This document shows, piece by piece, positions 33,146 to 41,564 of a stretch of DNA of 48,995 nt (its first letter is position 1; every line of letters begins with the position of its first letter). The notes under the pieces are model-generated. The model had not been told where the DNA came from. It was given only the letters and a program-made list of their open reading frames with translations, and made no database searches. The stretch is from Candidatus Nitrosopelagicus sp. (lineage in GTDB: Archaea; Thermoproteota; Nitrososphaeria; Nitrososphaerales; Nitrosopumilaceae): positions 1 to 48,995 of the forward strand of contig JAOMEP010000008.1 in the NCBI GenBank assembly GCA_028345965.1, written 5' to 3'. A program made the translations under genes and the position numbers.

Positions 33146-34152
33146 ACTCTTTTTCTCCCAAATTGAAGAGGATTGATTATTGTGTCACATGCAGGAACAG
33201 GAAAGCAAAGGTTTTGACTCTTTACCTTTTCACAAGATGGAGATTTGTATTCGGTAGTACCAGATATACCAGAAAGTTGATTCAGTTGATAAATTGTAAC
33301 TTTTGGATTATAGTCTGGTGCATTTTTGAATAAAGGTGCAATTTGTTCAACAGTCTGCCCTTTGTTTAAGAGAAAAGTTGCAAGTAGGAATCTTCCGGAG
33401 TGTGGTAAGTTTTCTCCTTTTTCTAAAACTTCTATTGCATGCTTTATGCATGGAGGAAATTCCTTTGACTCTACTGTTTTTACTTCGAATTTTTTTGCAA
33501 GTTGTTTTAGTTTATCAACATATGTCTCAAATCCAATTATCATTTCAGGAGTTGATGATGAATTGATTTTTGTGTAGATATGTCTGTCAAGTTCTTTTCT
33601 AACTAATCTTACGGTTTCATGTGGTGTGAGGTGAACCTTGCCATTTGTGACCTTACGATTAATTAATTTCCATTCACGCTCATGAAAATTAATAGAGTGT
33701 TTTAGATAATCACTCACTAAAATTGTAAATTCTTCATCTATTTTTTCTACAGTTACAGAAAATAATTCTTGAAGTATTTGAAGTGAAAGTTTTGCTTTTG
33801 TGATATCTTGATGATTCATTAAATCTTTTTCAAGAAATTTTTCTGCACGACGAGCTTCTGCTAGTGAAAATCTTCTGATCAAGGTATTCATTCCAGATAG
33901 CTTTAGTAAGATTACAGCAATCAAGAATGAGAATATCTCTAAAGGTAATGCAGAATTATTAGACGATGGATCAGATTTGAAAATTCTTCCTTCTGATGAG
34001 GTGATAATTCTTTCAAAAGCATTATCAACAATTTTTTTTAGATCGGGATCGGTTCCAAATTGTTCTAATGAGAATCCCAGATCATTTAGATATTTTCCAG
34101 CTTCTGTTAAAAAAGGATATTTTACAATTTCATCGTTTCCAAGATTAACCAT
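33142..34152 (-). CDS. priL: DNA primase large subunit PriL (Fe-S)
   Basis: About 336 residues from the ATG at 34152. The frame continues to 34191, but those residues precede the conserved VKYPFLTEAGKYL start. The C-terminal half carries four cysteines that can hold a 4Fe-4S cluster, in EFPPCIKHA, SPSCEKVKSQNLC and PACDTIINPLQF. The block HSGRFLLATFLLNKGQTVEQ is typical of the large subunit. It assists PriS in initiation and hand-over. Operon with priS. Confidence 0.93.
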   Translation of the reverse strand: MVNLGNDEIVKYPFLTEAGKYLNDLGFSLEQFGTDPDLKKIVDNAFERIITSSEGRIFKSDPSSNNSALPLEIFSFLIAVILLKLSGMNTLIRRFSLAEARRAEKFLEKDLMNHQDITKAKLSLQILQELFSVTVEKIDEEFTILVSDYLKHSINFHEREWKLINRKVTNGKVHLTPHETVRLVRKELDRHIYTKINSSSTPEMIIGFETYVDKLKQLAKKFEVKTVESKEFPPCIKHAIEVLEKGENLPHSGRFLLATFLLNKGQTVEQIAPLFKNAPDYNPKVTIYQLNQLSGISGTTEYKSPSCEKVKSQNLCFPVPACDTIINPLQFGRKRV

Positions 34153-34248
34153 AACAATAGTGTACCAACTTAGTTTAAAAATTGCAATCATAAAATTGCT
34201 ATTTTCATTAGATCTCTAGTTTAAATTGTAATAAATTTTAGAAAATGT

Positions 34249-35088
34249 ATGCAGATTGGTGCGCATATATCCAAATCTGGTTCTCTAGAGAGTTGGGTAG
34301 ATAATGCAATTGAAAGAGAATGCTCAGCATTTCAAGTTTTTACTAGAAGTCCAAGAAGCTGGTTTGCAAAAGATTTGGATTTAGAAGAAGCGGAGAAGTA
34401 TAAACAAAAACTCGAAGCTTCAGATATTGACAGAATGGCAACATGTGCACATATGCCATATTTACCAAATCTTTCTACACCTGAAGATGAAGGGTATGAA
34501 AAGTCAATAAAATCAATGATTGAAGAAGTCAAAAGATGTGACAAGTTAGGAATCCCATATCTTGTTACACATCTAGGAAGTCACAAAGGTTCAGGAGAAG
34601 AAAATGGAATTAAGAGACTCACTAATGCATTAAACGAGGTTGCAAAAACAAAGGCAGATGTTATGATTTTACTTGAAAATACTGCTGGACAAAAAAATTC
34701 TGTTGGTTCTGATTTTAAACAGCTTGCTGAAATTTTTGCAAAATGTAAACCAGTAAAAAAATTTGGAGTTTGTTTAGATACATGTCATGCATTTGTTGCA
34801 GGATATGATTTGAGAACTAAAGCTGCTGTAAAAAAAACAATGAAAGAGTTTGATGATACGGTTGGATTAAAAAACTTGAAAATTTTACATCTAAATGATT
34901 CAAAAGGAGAATTAAATTCAAATTTGGATAGGCATAATCATATTGGATTAGGAGAGATTGGAAACGAAGGATTAGGAGAGGTAGTTAAAATTATGAATAA
35001 AAATAAAATTCCAATCGTTTTAGAAACACCAATTGATGATACGAGAGATGAGTTTGAGAATATTAGAAAGGCAAAGTCACTTGCATGA
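34249..35088 (+). CDS. nfo: Endonuclease IV (AP endonuclease)
   Basis: A 279-residue TIM-barrel AP endonuclease of base excision repair. The zinc ligands fall in known blocks: IGAHISKSGSLESWV, TCAHMPYLPNL, VTHLGSHKGSG, LLENTAGQ, VCLDTCHAFVAGYD, HLNDSKGELNSNLDRHNHIG and PIVLETP. An ATG four bases earlier is out of frame, so 34249 is the start. Length is normal. The nearby endonuclease III gene (45085) provides a glycosylase step of the same pathway. It diverges from the primase operon. Confidence 0.96.
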   Translation: MQIGAHISKSGSLESWVDNAIERECSAFQVFTRSPRSWFAKDLDLEEAEKYKQKLEASDIDRMATCAHMPYLPNLSTPEDEGYEKSIKSMIEEVKRCDKLGIPYLVTHLGSHKGSGEENGIKRLTNALNEVAKTKADVMILLENTAGQKNSVGSDFKQLAEIFAKCKPVKKFGVCLDTCHAFVAGYDLRTKAAVKKTMKEFDDTVGLKNLKILHLNDSKGELNSNLDRHNHIGLGEIGNEGLGEVVKIMNKNKIPIVLETPIDDTRDEFENIRKAKSLA

Positions 35089-35129
35089 GTAATTACGCAT
35101 TTATTCCATGATTGTTTTAGAGTTTTAGT

Positions 35130-36587
35130 ATGAATTACGAAAGCGTGATGAAACTTGCACTTGAAAGAGCATTTTATTTTCCAAGTTGCGAGGTTTATGG
35201 AGATGCCCAAGCAGGTTTTTGGGAATATGGACCAACAGGCGTTAGTGTAAAAAATAAATTTCTCGAATTATGGAGAAGAGAGTTAGTAAGAAGAGATAGA
35301 ATGCTTGAAATTGATGGCTCACAGATAATGTCAAAATCAGTTTTTGAGGCATCAGGTCATCTCGGTAATTTTGCAGACCCAATAATAAAATGTAAAAAAT
35401 GTGGATTGACATTTAGAGCTGATAAATTAATTTCAGAAATTGCTAATGTTGAGATTCCTGAAAGTGCGGATTTAGAAGATTTTGATAAAATGATTCAAGA
35501 AAAAAATATTGTTTGTACAAAATGTAAAGGTGAATTTGACTCTGCAAAAAAATTCAACATGATGTTTAGAGTTGGAATTGGTCCTGAAGATGTAGAAGCG
35601 TATCTTAGACCCGAGACATGTCAATCAATATTTGTTGATTTTCCAAGATTATTCAAAACAATGCGTGGAAAACTTCCATTAGGAATAGCTCAAGTAGGAA
35701 AAAGTTTCAGAAATGAGATCGCTCCAAGACAAAGTCTTTTGAGATTAAGAGAGTTTTATCAAGCAGAAATTGAGGTTTTTTGTAATCCAGGTAAACTAAA
35801 CGATCTAGAAAAATTCTCAGAAATTGAAAATACCACATTAAGAATTCAAATTTCAGATGACATTCAGGTAATGACATGTAAAGAAGCAGTAGAGAAAGGA
35901 GTAATCCCAAACAAGTTTGTTGCATACTATCTTGGATTATTAACAGAATTTTATGAAAAGACCGGAATCGATATGGAAAAAAGTAGATTCAGAAAGCTTG
36001 GAGAAAAAGAAAAAGCATTCTACGCAGATGTTGCATTTGACTTTGAAGTGAACACAACAATTGGATGGCTAGAGTTGGTAGCATGTAACTACAGATCAGA
36101 TTATGATTTATCAAGTCATGCAAAGAAGAGTAAAGAAAAATTTGAGGTCATGGATAATGATGAGAAAGTTTTACCACATGTATTTGAAATTTCAATGGGT
36201 ATTGATAGAAGTCTTTACACAATTTTAGAACATTCACTAAGGGAAGATAAAGAAAATGAAAGAATGGTTTTATCGATTAAACCATATTTAGCTCCAACAC
36301 ATGTGGGAGTTTTATCATTGGTGAAAAAAGATGGTCTCTTAGAAAAAACAGATGAGATTTATCGTCTTATTAGAACAAAATTTGATTCCTTTTTAGATCA
36401 TTCAGGTGCAATTGGACGAAGGTATAGAAGATTAGATGAAATTGGTGCACCATTTGCAATAACAGTAGACCATCAAACAAAAGAGGATAACACGGTAACC
36501 ATTCGTAGAAGAGACGACATGGCTCAAAATCGTGTGAATATTTCAGAATTAGAGTCAATTCTTGCAAAAGAGACAGCATATCCATAA
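35130..36587 (+). CDS. glyS: Glycyl-tRNA synthetase (archaeal/eukaryotic type)
   Basis: A 485-residue class II synthetase that charges tRNA-Gly. Motif 1 region VYGDAQAGFWEYGPTGVSVK, a zinc knuckle near residues 88-140 (CKKCG and CTKCKG), motif 2 FRNEIAPRQSLLRLREFYQA, motif 3 ISMGIDRSLYTILEH, and a C-terminal anticodon-binding domain with LDHSGAIGRRYRRLDEIG. This is the homodimeric form, not the bacterial alpha2beta2 one. The archaeal symbol varies (glyS/glyQS). The ATG at 35130 follows an AT-rich box about 27 bp away. Length is slightly short for the family, but no domain is missing. Confidence 0.96.
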   Translation: MNYESVMKLALERAFYFPSCEVYGDAQAGFWEYGPTGVSVKNKFLELWRRELVRRDRMLEIDGSQIMSKSVFEASGHLGNFADPIIKCKKCGLTFRADKLISEIANVEIPESADLEDFDKMIQEKNIVCTKCKGEFDSAKKFNMMFRVGIGPEDVEAYLRPETCQSIFVDFPRLFKTMRGKLPLGIAQVGKSFRNEIAPRQSLLRLREFYQAEIEVFCNPGKLNDLEKFSEIENTTLRIQISDDIQVMTCKEAVEKGVIPNKFVAYYLGLLTEFYEKTGIDMEKSRFRKLGEKEKAFYADVAFDFEVNTTIGWLELVACNYRSDYDLSSHAKKSKEKFEVMDNDEKVLPHVFEISMGIDRSLYTILEHSLREDKENERMVLSIKPYLAPTHVGVLSLVKKDGLLEKTDEIYRLIRTKFDSFLDHSGAIGRRYRRLDEIGAPFAITVDHQTKEDNTVTIRRRDDMAQNRVNISELESILAKETAYP

Positions 36588-36618
36588 GATATTTCTTCTA
36601 AGGTAATGATGAAATTTT

Positions 36619-37332
36619 ATGAAATTAGCAATTGTAATTCCAACGTATAATGAAGCAGAGACTATTCCTAGTCTAATTAATGAATTATTTGAAAAAATAA
36701 AACAGTTCGTTGAAAGATTAGATATTTTAATTATAGATGATTCTTCCCCAGATGGAACTGCAGATATTGTAAGAGAATTAGGTACAAAATATGAAAAAAT
36801 TACAGTAATTCAGAGACCAAAAAAGATGGGATTAGGTGCAGCATACAAAGAAGGATTTAGACATGTTTTAGAAAAACTTGATTCCGAATTGGTTCTTCAA
36901 ATGGATGCAGATCATTCACATCAACCCAGTGAAATTCCAAACATGCTTGAAAAAATAAAAAACTTTGATTTCTTAGTTGCAAGTAGACATGTGGAAGGTT
37001 CTGATGTTATAGGATGGGGAATTGGAAGAAAAGCAACACATTCTGTTGCAGGTGCAATTGCCAGGATTTGTGCAAAAATAGAGATCAGGGATTCAACTAG
37101 TGGATTTAGGATGTTTAAGAAAAAAACACTTGAAAAAGTTGATTTTGATAAAATTCGTTCAGATGGTTTTGCATTTCAAATTGAGGTTTTACATCAGCTA
37201 AAACAACTAGGAATGAAAGGATTAGAAGTTCCAACAGTTTTTGTAAACAGAACAGAGGGTAGCTCAAAGATGGGAAGTAGTGAGATGATGCAATTTATCA
37301 CAATGTGCATTAGTTACATAGGTAGAAAATAA
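36619..37332 (+). CDS. Dolichol-phosphate mannosyltransferase-like GT2 enzyme
   Basis: A 237-residue GT-A fold glycosyltransferase, catalytic domain only without a membrane tail, as in Dpm1. VIPTYNEAETIPSLI, IIDDSSPDGTADIV, the DxD-like DADHSHQPSEIP and ASRHVEGSDVIGWGIGRKAT with STSGFRMFKK are conserved. It transfers a sugar, usually mannose from GDP-mannose, to polyprenyl phosphate at the inner face of the membrane. It may feed the N-glycosylation enzyme whose gene begins at 358. It lies 31 bp after glyS and may share its transcript. Confidence 0.9.
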   Translation: MKLAIVIPTYNEAETIPSLINELFEKIKQFVERLDILIIDDSSPDGTADIVRELGTKYEKITVIQRPKKMGLGAAYKEGFRHVLEKLDSELVLQMDADHSHQPSEIPNMLEKIKNFDFLVASRHVEGSDVIGWGIGRKATHSVAGAIARICAKIEIRDSTSGFRMFKKKTLEKVDFDKIRSDGFAFQIEVLHQLKQLGMKGLEVPTVFVNRTEGSSKMGSSEMMQFITMCISYIGRK

Positions 37333-37346
37333 AAGAAGAAGGCTAA

Positions 37347-38009
37347 CTACTCAAAACTTGAAGTTGATGTTGTTTGTTTGTATTCTTGAGTTGGAAGCTC
37401 CATTGAAGGTACTGATGGAAACTTGTCACCGATTTGTTGCTCTGCAACTGCGGATGCCTCTTGAAGAATTTTATTTGTTTCTTCACTAGATGCATCTGAT
37501 TCCATGTTAAATGAATCACCGGAGATCGAGTCGACCATAAGTCCGTTTAATGTCTGGGTCATTGCGTTCAATTCTGAATCTGCTTCTGGCATGAATTTAC
37601 CTAATGATGATTGTAGGCTCTTCATTGTACCCATTGCAGGTCCAATTGCAACCATTGCATCACCGAGGTCATGAATTGTTGAAAGTCTTAATTGAACTTG
37701 TTCCAAGGACATTCTTGCACCGCCAAGCATCTTTTTTACTTTTCTAACTTCTGCTAGTTCGTTTGATAAAACAGTGCTTGCACTTTTATCATGATTTTGA
37801 ACTGCTGTGACGACACGTTGGAATAATTGTTGATCTCGTTGCTCGAGTTTTCCCAACATAGTGTCCATCTTAGAAGTTTGTGTCTGTAGTTTGTTAACAG
37901 CATTCTGAATTCTTGGTTTCAATGCTCCTTGAGGTTTCAAGGTATCACGAAACTTGTCAGTCATACCTGCTGTTTCTTGACGTGCCCATGCTTTATGGAA
38001 TGATGGCAT
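37347..38009 (-). CDS. ESCRT-III-like cell-division protein CdvB paralogue
   Basis: 220 residues of helical Snf7/ESCRT-III type. The N-terminal basic region (TLKPQGALKPRIQNAVNKLQ) and long helices (MLGKLEQRDQQLFQRVVTAV, SNELAEVRKVKKMLGGARMS) are typical of CdvB. These proteins polymerise on the membrane to constrict the division neck. Residues 197-206 (FPSVPSMELP) resemble the proline-rich MIM2 motif that binds the MIT domain of CdvC/Vps4. The chain ends in a Ser/Thr-rich tail. CdvA and CdvC are not in this window. It could be any of several paralogues (CdvB, B1, B2). Confidence 0.9.
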   Translation of the reverse strand: MPSFHKAWARQETAGMTDKFRDTLKPQGALKPRIQNAVNKLQTQTSKMDTMLGKLEQRDQQLFQRVVTAVQNHDKSASTVLSNELAEVRKVKKMLGGARMSLEQVQLRLSTIHDLGDAMVAIGPAMGTMKSLQSSLGKFMPEADSELNAMTQTLNGLMVDSISGDSFNMESDASSEETNKILQEASAVAEQQIGDKFPSVPSMELPTQEYKQTTSTSSFE

Positions 38010-38094
38010 GTGTAGTCTCGAAAAAAATGCTCTTAATTAGAAGTGTGGAATAAGATCAACACTAGACTAAATTTAGCTAACCAATCATACATGA

Positions 38095-38844
38095 ATGAAG
38101 ATGAAAATTGTTGTTTTTGACTCAGGATTAGGTTCTTTATCAATAATTAAGGCAATTCAAAAAAAGACAAAATCAGATATCGTCTATCTGGCAGATAAAA
38201 AGAACTTTCCATATGGAAAGAAAACAAAATCACAATTATATAAAATAGTTTCAGATACAATTAAAAAAATTTCAGAAAGATTTGATCCGGATGTAATAGT
38301 TCTTGCATCAAATACACCATCATTACTTTTTAGAGAAAAATTACCAAAAAATATAATTACAGTTTTACCCCCACTTGAAAAAATTCAGAAACCAGGTAAC
38401 ATTGCAATACTTGCAACAGAGATTGTTACAAAAAGTAAAGAATTGGATAATTACATATCAGAATTTAATGATTTGAAGGGTGTATGGAAAATAAATTGTT
38501 CAGAATTAGTTGAATTAGTAGAGAGTGGAAAATTTTTAACCGATGAAAAAAATTGTGTTAAAATTATACTCAAAGTATTAAAAAATGAATTTAAAGAAAA
38601 TAAAATAAAATTTGCAACACTTTCAAGTACACACCTTCCATTTCTTTTACCATTTATGAAAAAATATTTAAAAAAAGTTGAATTTTTGGATCCAGCTGAA
38701 GATATAGCAATAAAAATTTCTAAACTAAAAGGACCAAAATCTACAAGAAATTCTTTATCAATTTATACAACGAAAAGTCCAAAAGCATTACAAAGAAACC
38801 TCAAAAGTATGGGAATTTCCAATAAAGTTAATCTTTTTTCTTAG
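38095..38844 (+). CDS. Asp/Glu racemase (MurI) fold protein lacking both catalytic cysteines
   Basis: 249 residues aligned by eye with glutamate racemase. The conserved start VVFDSGLGSLSII (D9) and ADKKNFPYGKKT match MurI. The two catalytic cysteine positions are serine: S72 in VLASNTPS (usual VxACNTAS) and S178 in LSSTHLP (usual LGCTHFP). Racemisation by the known two-cysteine mechanism is therefore unlikely. Archaea here have no peptidoglycan. Its 3' end overlaps the convergent cbiF gene by 17 bp, and it diverges from cdvB. The true substrate is unknown. Confidence 0.85.
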   Translation: MKMKIVVFDSGLGSLSIIKAIQKKTKSDIVYLADKKNFPYGKKTKSQLYKIVSDTIKKISERFDPDVIVLASNTPSLLFREKLPKNIITVLPPLEKIQKPGNIAILATEIVTKSKELDNYISEFNDLKGVWKINCSELVELVESGKFLTDEKNCVKIILKVLKNEFKENKIKFATLSSTHLPFLLPFMKKYLKKVEFLDPAEDIAIKISKLKGPKSTRNSLSIYTTKSPKALQRNLKSMGISNKVNLFS

Positions 38845-39604
38845 TTTTCTTTGCTTTTCTGAAACCATGTGAGAAGGTTTTATCATATAGTTTAGAATAT
38901 TCATAAGATTTTGGTTTTATTACATCTCCAATTATAACAATTGCAGTCATTTTGATTTTCTCATCTCTTACTTTTTTTGCTATATCTGTAAGTGTACCAA
39001 GAATTATTTTTTGATCTTTTCTACTTGCTTTGTAAACTACAGCAACTGGAGTAGTTTTTTTGTATCCACCTTCAATTGCTTCTTTTGAAATTTTATTTAG
39101 TAAATGAACACTAAGATAAAAAATTAAAGTTGCTTGATGCTTTGCAAGTTCAGAAATTTTTTCACGTTTAGGAACTTTAGTTCTTGATTCTGCACGTGTA
39201 ATAATCATTGTTTGTGTAATTCCAGGTAAAGTTAATTGTGTTCCAAGTGCTGCTGCAGATGCCAAAAATGATGTAACACCAGGTACGACAATTGATTCTA
39301 TATCTTTTTTTTCTAAATTATCAATCTGTTCTCTAATTGCACCATAAATTGCAGGATCACCGTCATGTAATCTAACTACAGTTTTTCCTTTTTTTGAATT
39401 TTTAAAAAGTAAATCAAATATTTCTTCACGAACAAGTTTTGCTGCATCATGTTTTTTCCCTTTTTTATTATATTTTAGAATCTCAGGAGGAATCAGTGAA
39501 CCTGAGTAAACGATTACATCAGCCTTTTGAACCAATTTTTTTGCCTTTATGGTGATTAAATCGGGGTCGCCAGGACCGCAACCAACAAAATATACCTTAG
39601 ACAC
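38828..39604 (-). CDS. cbiF: Precorrin-4/cobalt-precorrin-4 C11-methyltransferase CbiF
   Basis: 258 residues of the tetrapyrrole methylase fold. VYFVGCGPGDPDLITIKAKK (N-terminal SAM/tetrapyrrole loop), VRLHDGDPAIYGAI and PGVTSFLASAAALGTQLTLP match CbiF/CobM, which methylates C11 in cobalamin synthesis. A lysine-rich tail follows. The GTG start at 39604 overlaps the 3' end of cbiL by 8 bp. Part of the cobalamin gene run on the minus strand. Confidence 0.94.
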   Translation of the reverse strand: MSKVYFVGCGPGDPDLITIKAKKLVQKADVIVYSGSLIPPEILKYNKKGKKHDAAKLVREEIFDLLFKNSKKGKTVVRLHDGDPAIYGAIREQIDNLEKKDIESIVVPGVTSFLASAAALGTQLTLPGITQTMIITRAESRTKVPKREKISELAKHQATLIFYLSVHLLNKISKEAIEGGYKKTTPVAVVYKASRKDQKIILGTLTDIAKKVRDEKIKMTAIVIIGDVIKPKSYEYSKLYDKTFSHGFRKAKKTKKKD

Positions 39605-40319
39605 GTTTTATCACCAAAATTGAAAAGTACTTTGTTGTAAGTGTGTCATCATTTACGTCACCTAGTCTTAATTTTCTAATAATTTCTTTGTCTGTACCTA
39701 AATCTTGACCAATTGCAAATATAGAATCTTCTGGAAATCCAGACTCTCTAACTAGTTCAATCACTTGATCAAAATATCTACCGTCTTTAAGAAATACCAA
39801 TACCTCTGAATTCTTTGCAATTTCTTTAACTGAACTTAAATCATAACAAGACGGAATAATTGAAACTTTTTCTGCCCCTTCAGCTATACTTATTCCAACT
39901 TTAGATGCAAAGGTGAACATTGAAACAATTCCAGGTATTACTGTAATCTTCATTTCAGGATGTTTTTTACTAATTTCTCGGTGCATGTAGATCCATGTGC
40001 TGTAAAGATATGGATCACCAACCGTTAGATAAACAACATTTTTTCCTGACAAAACTTTTTCTGCCATAATTTTTGAATTTTCTTTCCAATGTGCCTCAAG
40101 AATATCTTTATCTTTGGTCATTGGAAAAATCAGTTTCACAATTTCCTGATTTTTTGATTTATCAATTAATGTGTCAACAACTGACAGAGCAATACTAGGT
40201 CTATCTTCTGCGGATGCAGGACACATTATCATATCAGCATCTTGAATTGCTTTTACTGCTTTTACAGTAAGTAAATCTGGATCGCCAGGACCAACTCCAA
40301 TTCCAGTTAATTGAGACAT
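39597..40319 (-). CDS. cbiL: Precorrin-2/cobalt-factor II C20-methyltransferase CbiL
   Basis: 240 residues. The start GIGVGPGDPDLLTVKAVKAI and the VYLTVGDPYLYSTWIYMH and VIPGIVSMFTFASKVGISIA blocks identify the C20-methylase CbiL/CobI. It adds the second corrin-ring methyl after precorrin-2. Eight bp overlap with cbiF downstream, and 36 bp from cbiT upstream, so the three likely form one transcript. Confidence 0.94.
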   Translation of the reverse strand: MSQLTGIGVGPGDPDLLTVKAVKAIQDADMIMCPASAEDRPSIALSVVDTLIDKSKNQEIVKLIFPMTKDKDILEAHWKENSKIMAEKVLSGKNVVYLTVGDPYLYSTWIYMHREISKKHPEMKITVIPGIVSMFTFASKVGISIAEGAEKVSIIPSCYDLSSVKEIAKNSEVLVFLKDGRYFDQVIELVRESGFPEDSIFAIGQDLGTDKEIIRKLRLGDVNDDTLTTKYFSILVIKRV

Positions 40320-40355
40320 AAGAAAGATGATTTTGTTCCCAATTAAAAAGCTAGA

Positions 40356-40946
40356 TTATTTTTTTGTAGCAGAAATAACACTAACTGGGTTTCGTGCAAG
40401 CATCATTGTGCCTGTTTTAGTCTTTCGACTCTTTCCAATTGTAATTTGTGTGATATCGATTGATTCAAAGTCTAATTTTTCAATTGTTTTCAATACAGCA
40501 TAAAGTGTTTCAATTAGAATAACACCAATTACAATTCTTCCACCAGATTTGATTTTATCTTGACATAGTTCTACTATATCTTTTGTATCACCACCTGTTC
40601 CACCAATAAATACAGTATCTGCTTGAGGAAGTTCTGAAATTTTTTCTTTAGCATTTCCTTCAATTAATGTATAATTTGATATTCCAAATTTTTTTAGATT
40701 TTTCTCTGTTAATTCAATTGCATTAGAATCAATGTCAACACCAATTACTTTACCTGATTCTTCAACTTGAATTGCAGCTTCTACTGTTACAGAACCACTA
40801 CCACATCCAATGTCTAAAACAGTTTGTCCTACAGAAAGTCTACCTTTACTAATTTGTATAGCACGAATCTCTTCTTTAGTAATTGGTACAGATTCCGTTC
40901 TTTCAAATTCTTCATCTGGAATTCCAGGAGTTTTTGATTTCCACAT
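40356..40946 (-). CDS. cbiT: Precorrin-6Y/cobalt-precorrin-7 C15-methyltransferase (decarboxylating) CbiT
   Basis: 196 residues, class I Rossmann methyltransferase. PGIPDEEFERTESVPITKEE is the typical CbiT N-terminus, motif I is VLDIGCGSGSVTVEAAI, and DTVFIGGTGGDTKDIV gives the family glycine-rich loop. It methylates C15 with loss of carboxylate. First of the cobalamin trio on the minus strand, preceded by an EMC6-like gene with a 7-bp gap. Confidence 0.94.
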   Translation of the reverse strand: MWKSKTPGIPDEEFERTESVPITKEEIRAIQISKGRLSVGQTVLDIGCGSGSVTVEAAIQVEESGKVIGVDIDSNAIELTEKNLKKFGISNYTLIEGNAKEKISELPQADTVFIGGTGGDTKDIVELCQDKIKSGGRIVIGVILIETLYAVLKTIEKLDFESIDITQITIGKSRKTKTGTMMLARNPVSVISATKK

Positions 40947-40953
40947 TTTGTAA

Positions 40954-41466
40954 TTATAGACCAGGAATCATTGATTGACTGGTGGTAGCATTAACTACTG
41001 TGTAACTAAATATCCAAATGAATAGATACATGAATACAAAACTACCTATTCCAGTTGTAACGTATTTTTTCCTATTTGCAATTCTAATTTTCCAAGACTT
41101 GGCAATTATTGCAGTTGCGATAAATAACATAATCATAAAACCAATTGATGTCCAACGTTTTTCTTCAACATCAACAATATCTTCAAATGCAAATGTTGCT
41201 ATAATACCACCAGCAATTGCAACAGCAATTCTTAACCAAAATAATCTATCTGTAAGTTTTTTTGTTGCAGATTTATCCATTGGGTCCTCGGTAGGATCAG
41301 GTTTAGGATCAAGTTTAGATTCAGATTCAGATTCTTCTGCAGATCCTGTTGCTTCGGCAATTGCTTTTTTCTCATCTTCTGTTGCTTCAATTTCTGGAAG
41401 ATCGTCATTTTCATCCTTAGGATCTGGTTTATCTGCTGAAAATTTCTTTTTTTTGAACTTTGCCAT
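40954..41466 (-). CDS. Three-segment membrane protein resembling archaeal EMC6
   Basis: About 170 residues from the ATG at 41466 (MAKFKKKKFSAD). The frame extends to 41520, but this start resembles the usual basic N-terminus. The N-terminal 75 residues are acidic, disordered and rich in Glu, Ser and Pro. Three membrane segments follow (about 77-93, 103-120 and 137-158). The last half (LRIAVAIAGGIIATFAF ... TTGIGSFVFMYLFIWIFSYT) resembles the archaeal EMC6-like family, linked to membrane-protein insertion. The assignment is by pattern only. It shares a strand with cbiT but has no evident corrin role. Confidence 0.6.
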   Translation of the reverse strand: MAKFKKKKFSADKPDPKDENDDLPEIEATEDEKKAIAEATGSAEESESESKLDPKPDPTEDPMDKSATKKLTDRLFWLRIAVAIAGGIIATFAFEDIVDVEEKRWTSIGFMIMLFIATAIIAKSWKIRIANRKKYVTTGIGSFVFMYLFIWIFSYTVVNATTSQSMIPGL

Positions 41467-41564
41467 TTGAATTTCTTGAGTTGACTCAGAAATGCCTCGT
41501 TTAAAATCTTTGGCAGTCACTAGGCAATAGTAAGAGTATAATTTCCAAAAAAAATTGCAATACC

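Noticed and set aside
38095-38844. Ordinary glutamate racemase for peptidoglycan synthesis
   Set aside because: Both catalytic Cys are Ser and no mur genes are in view.
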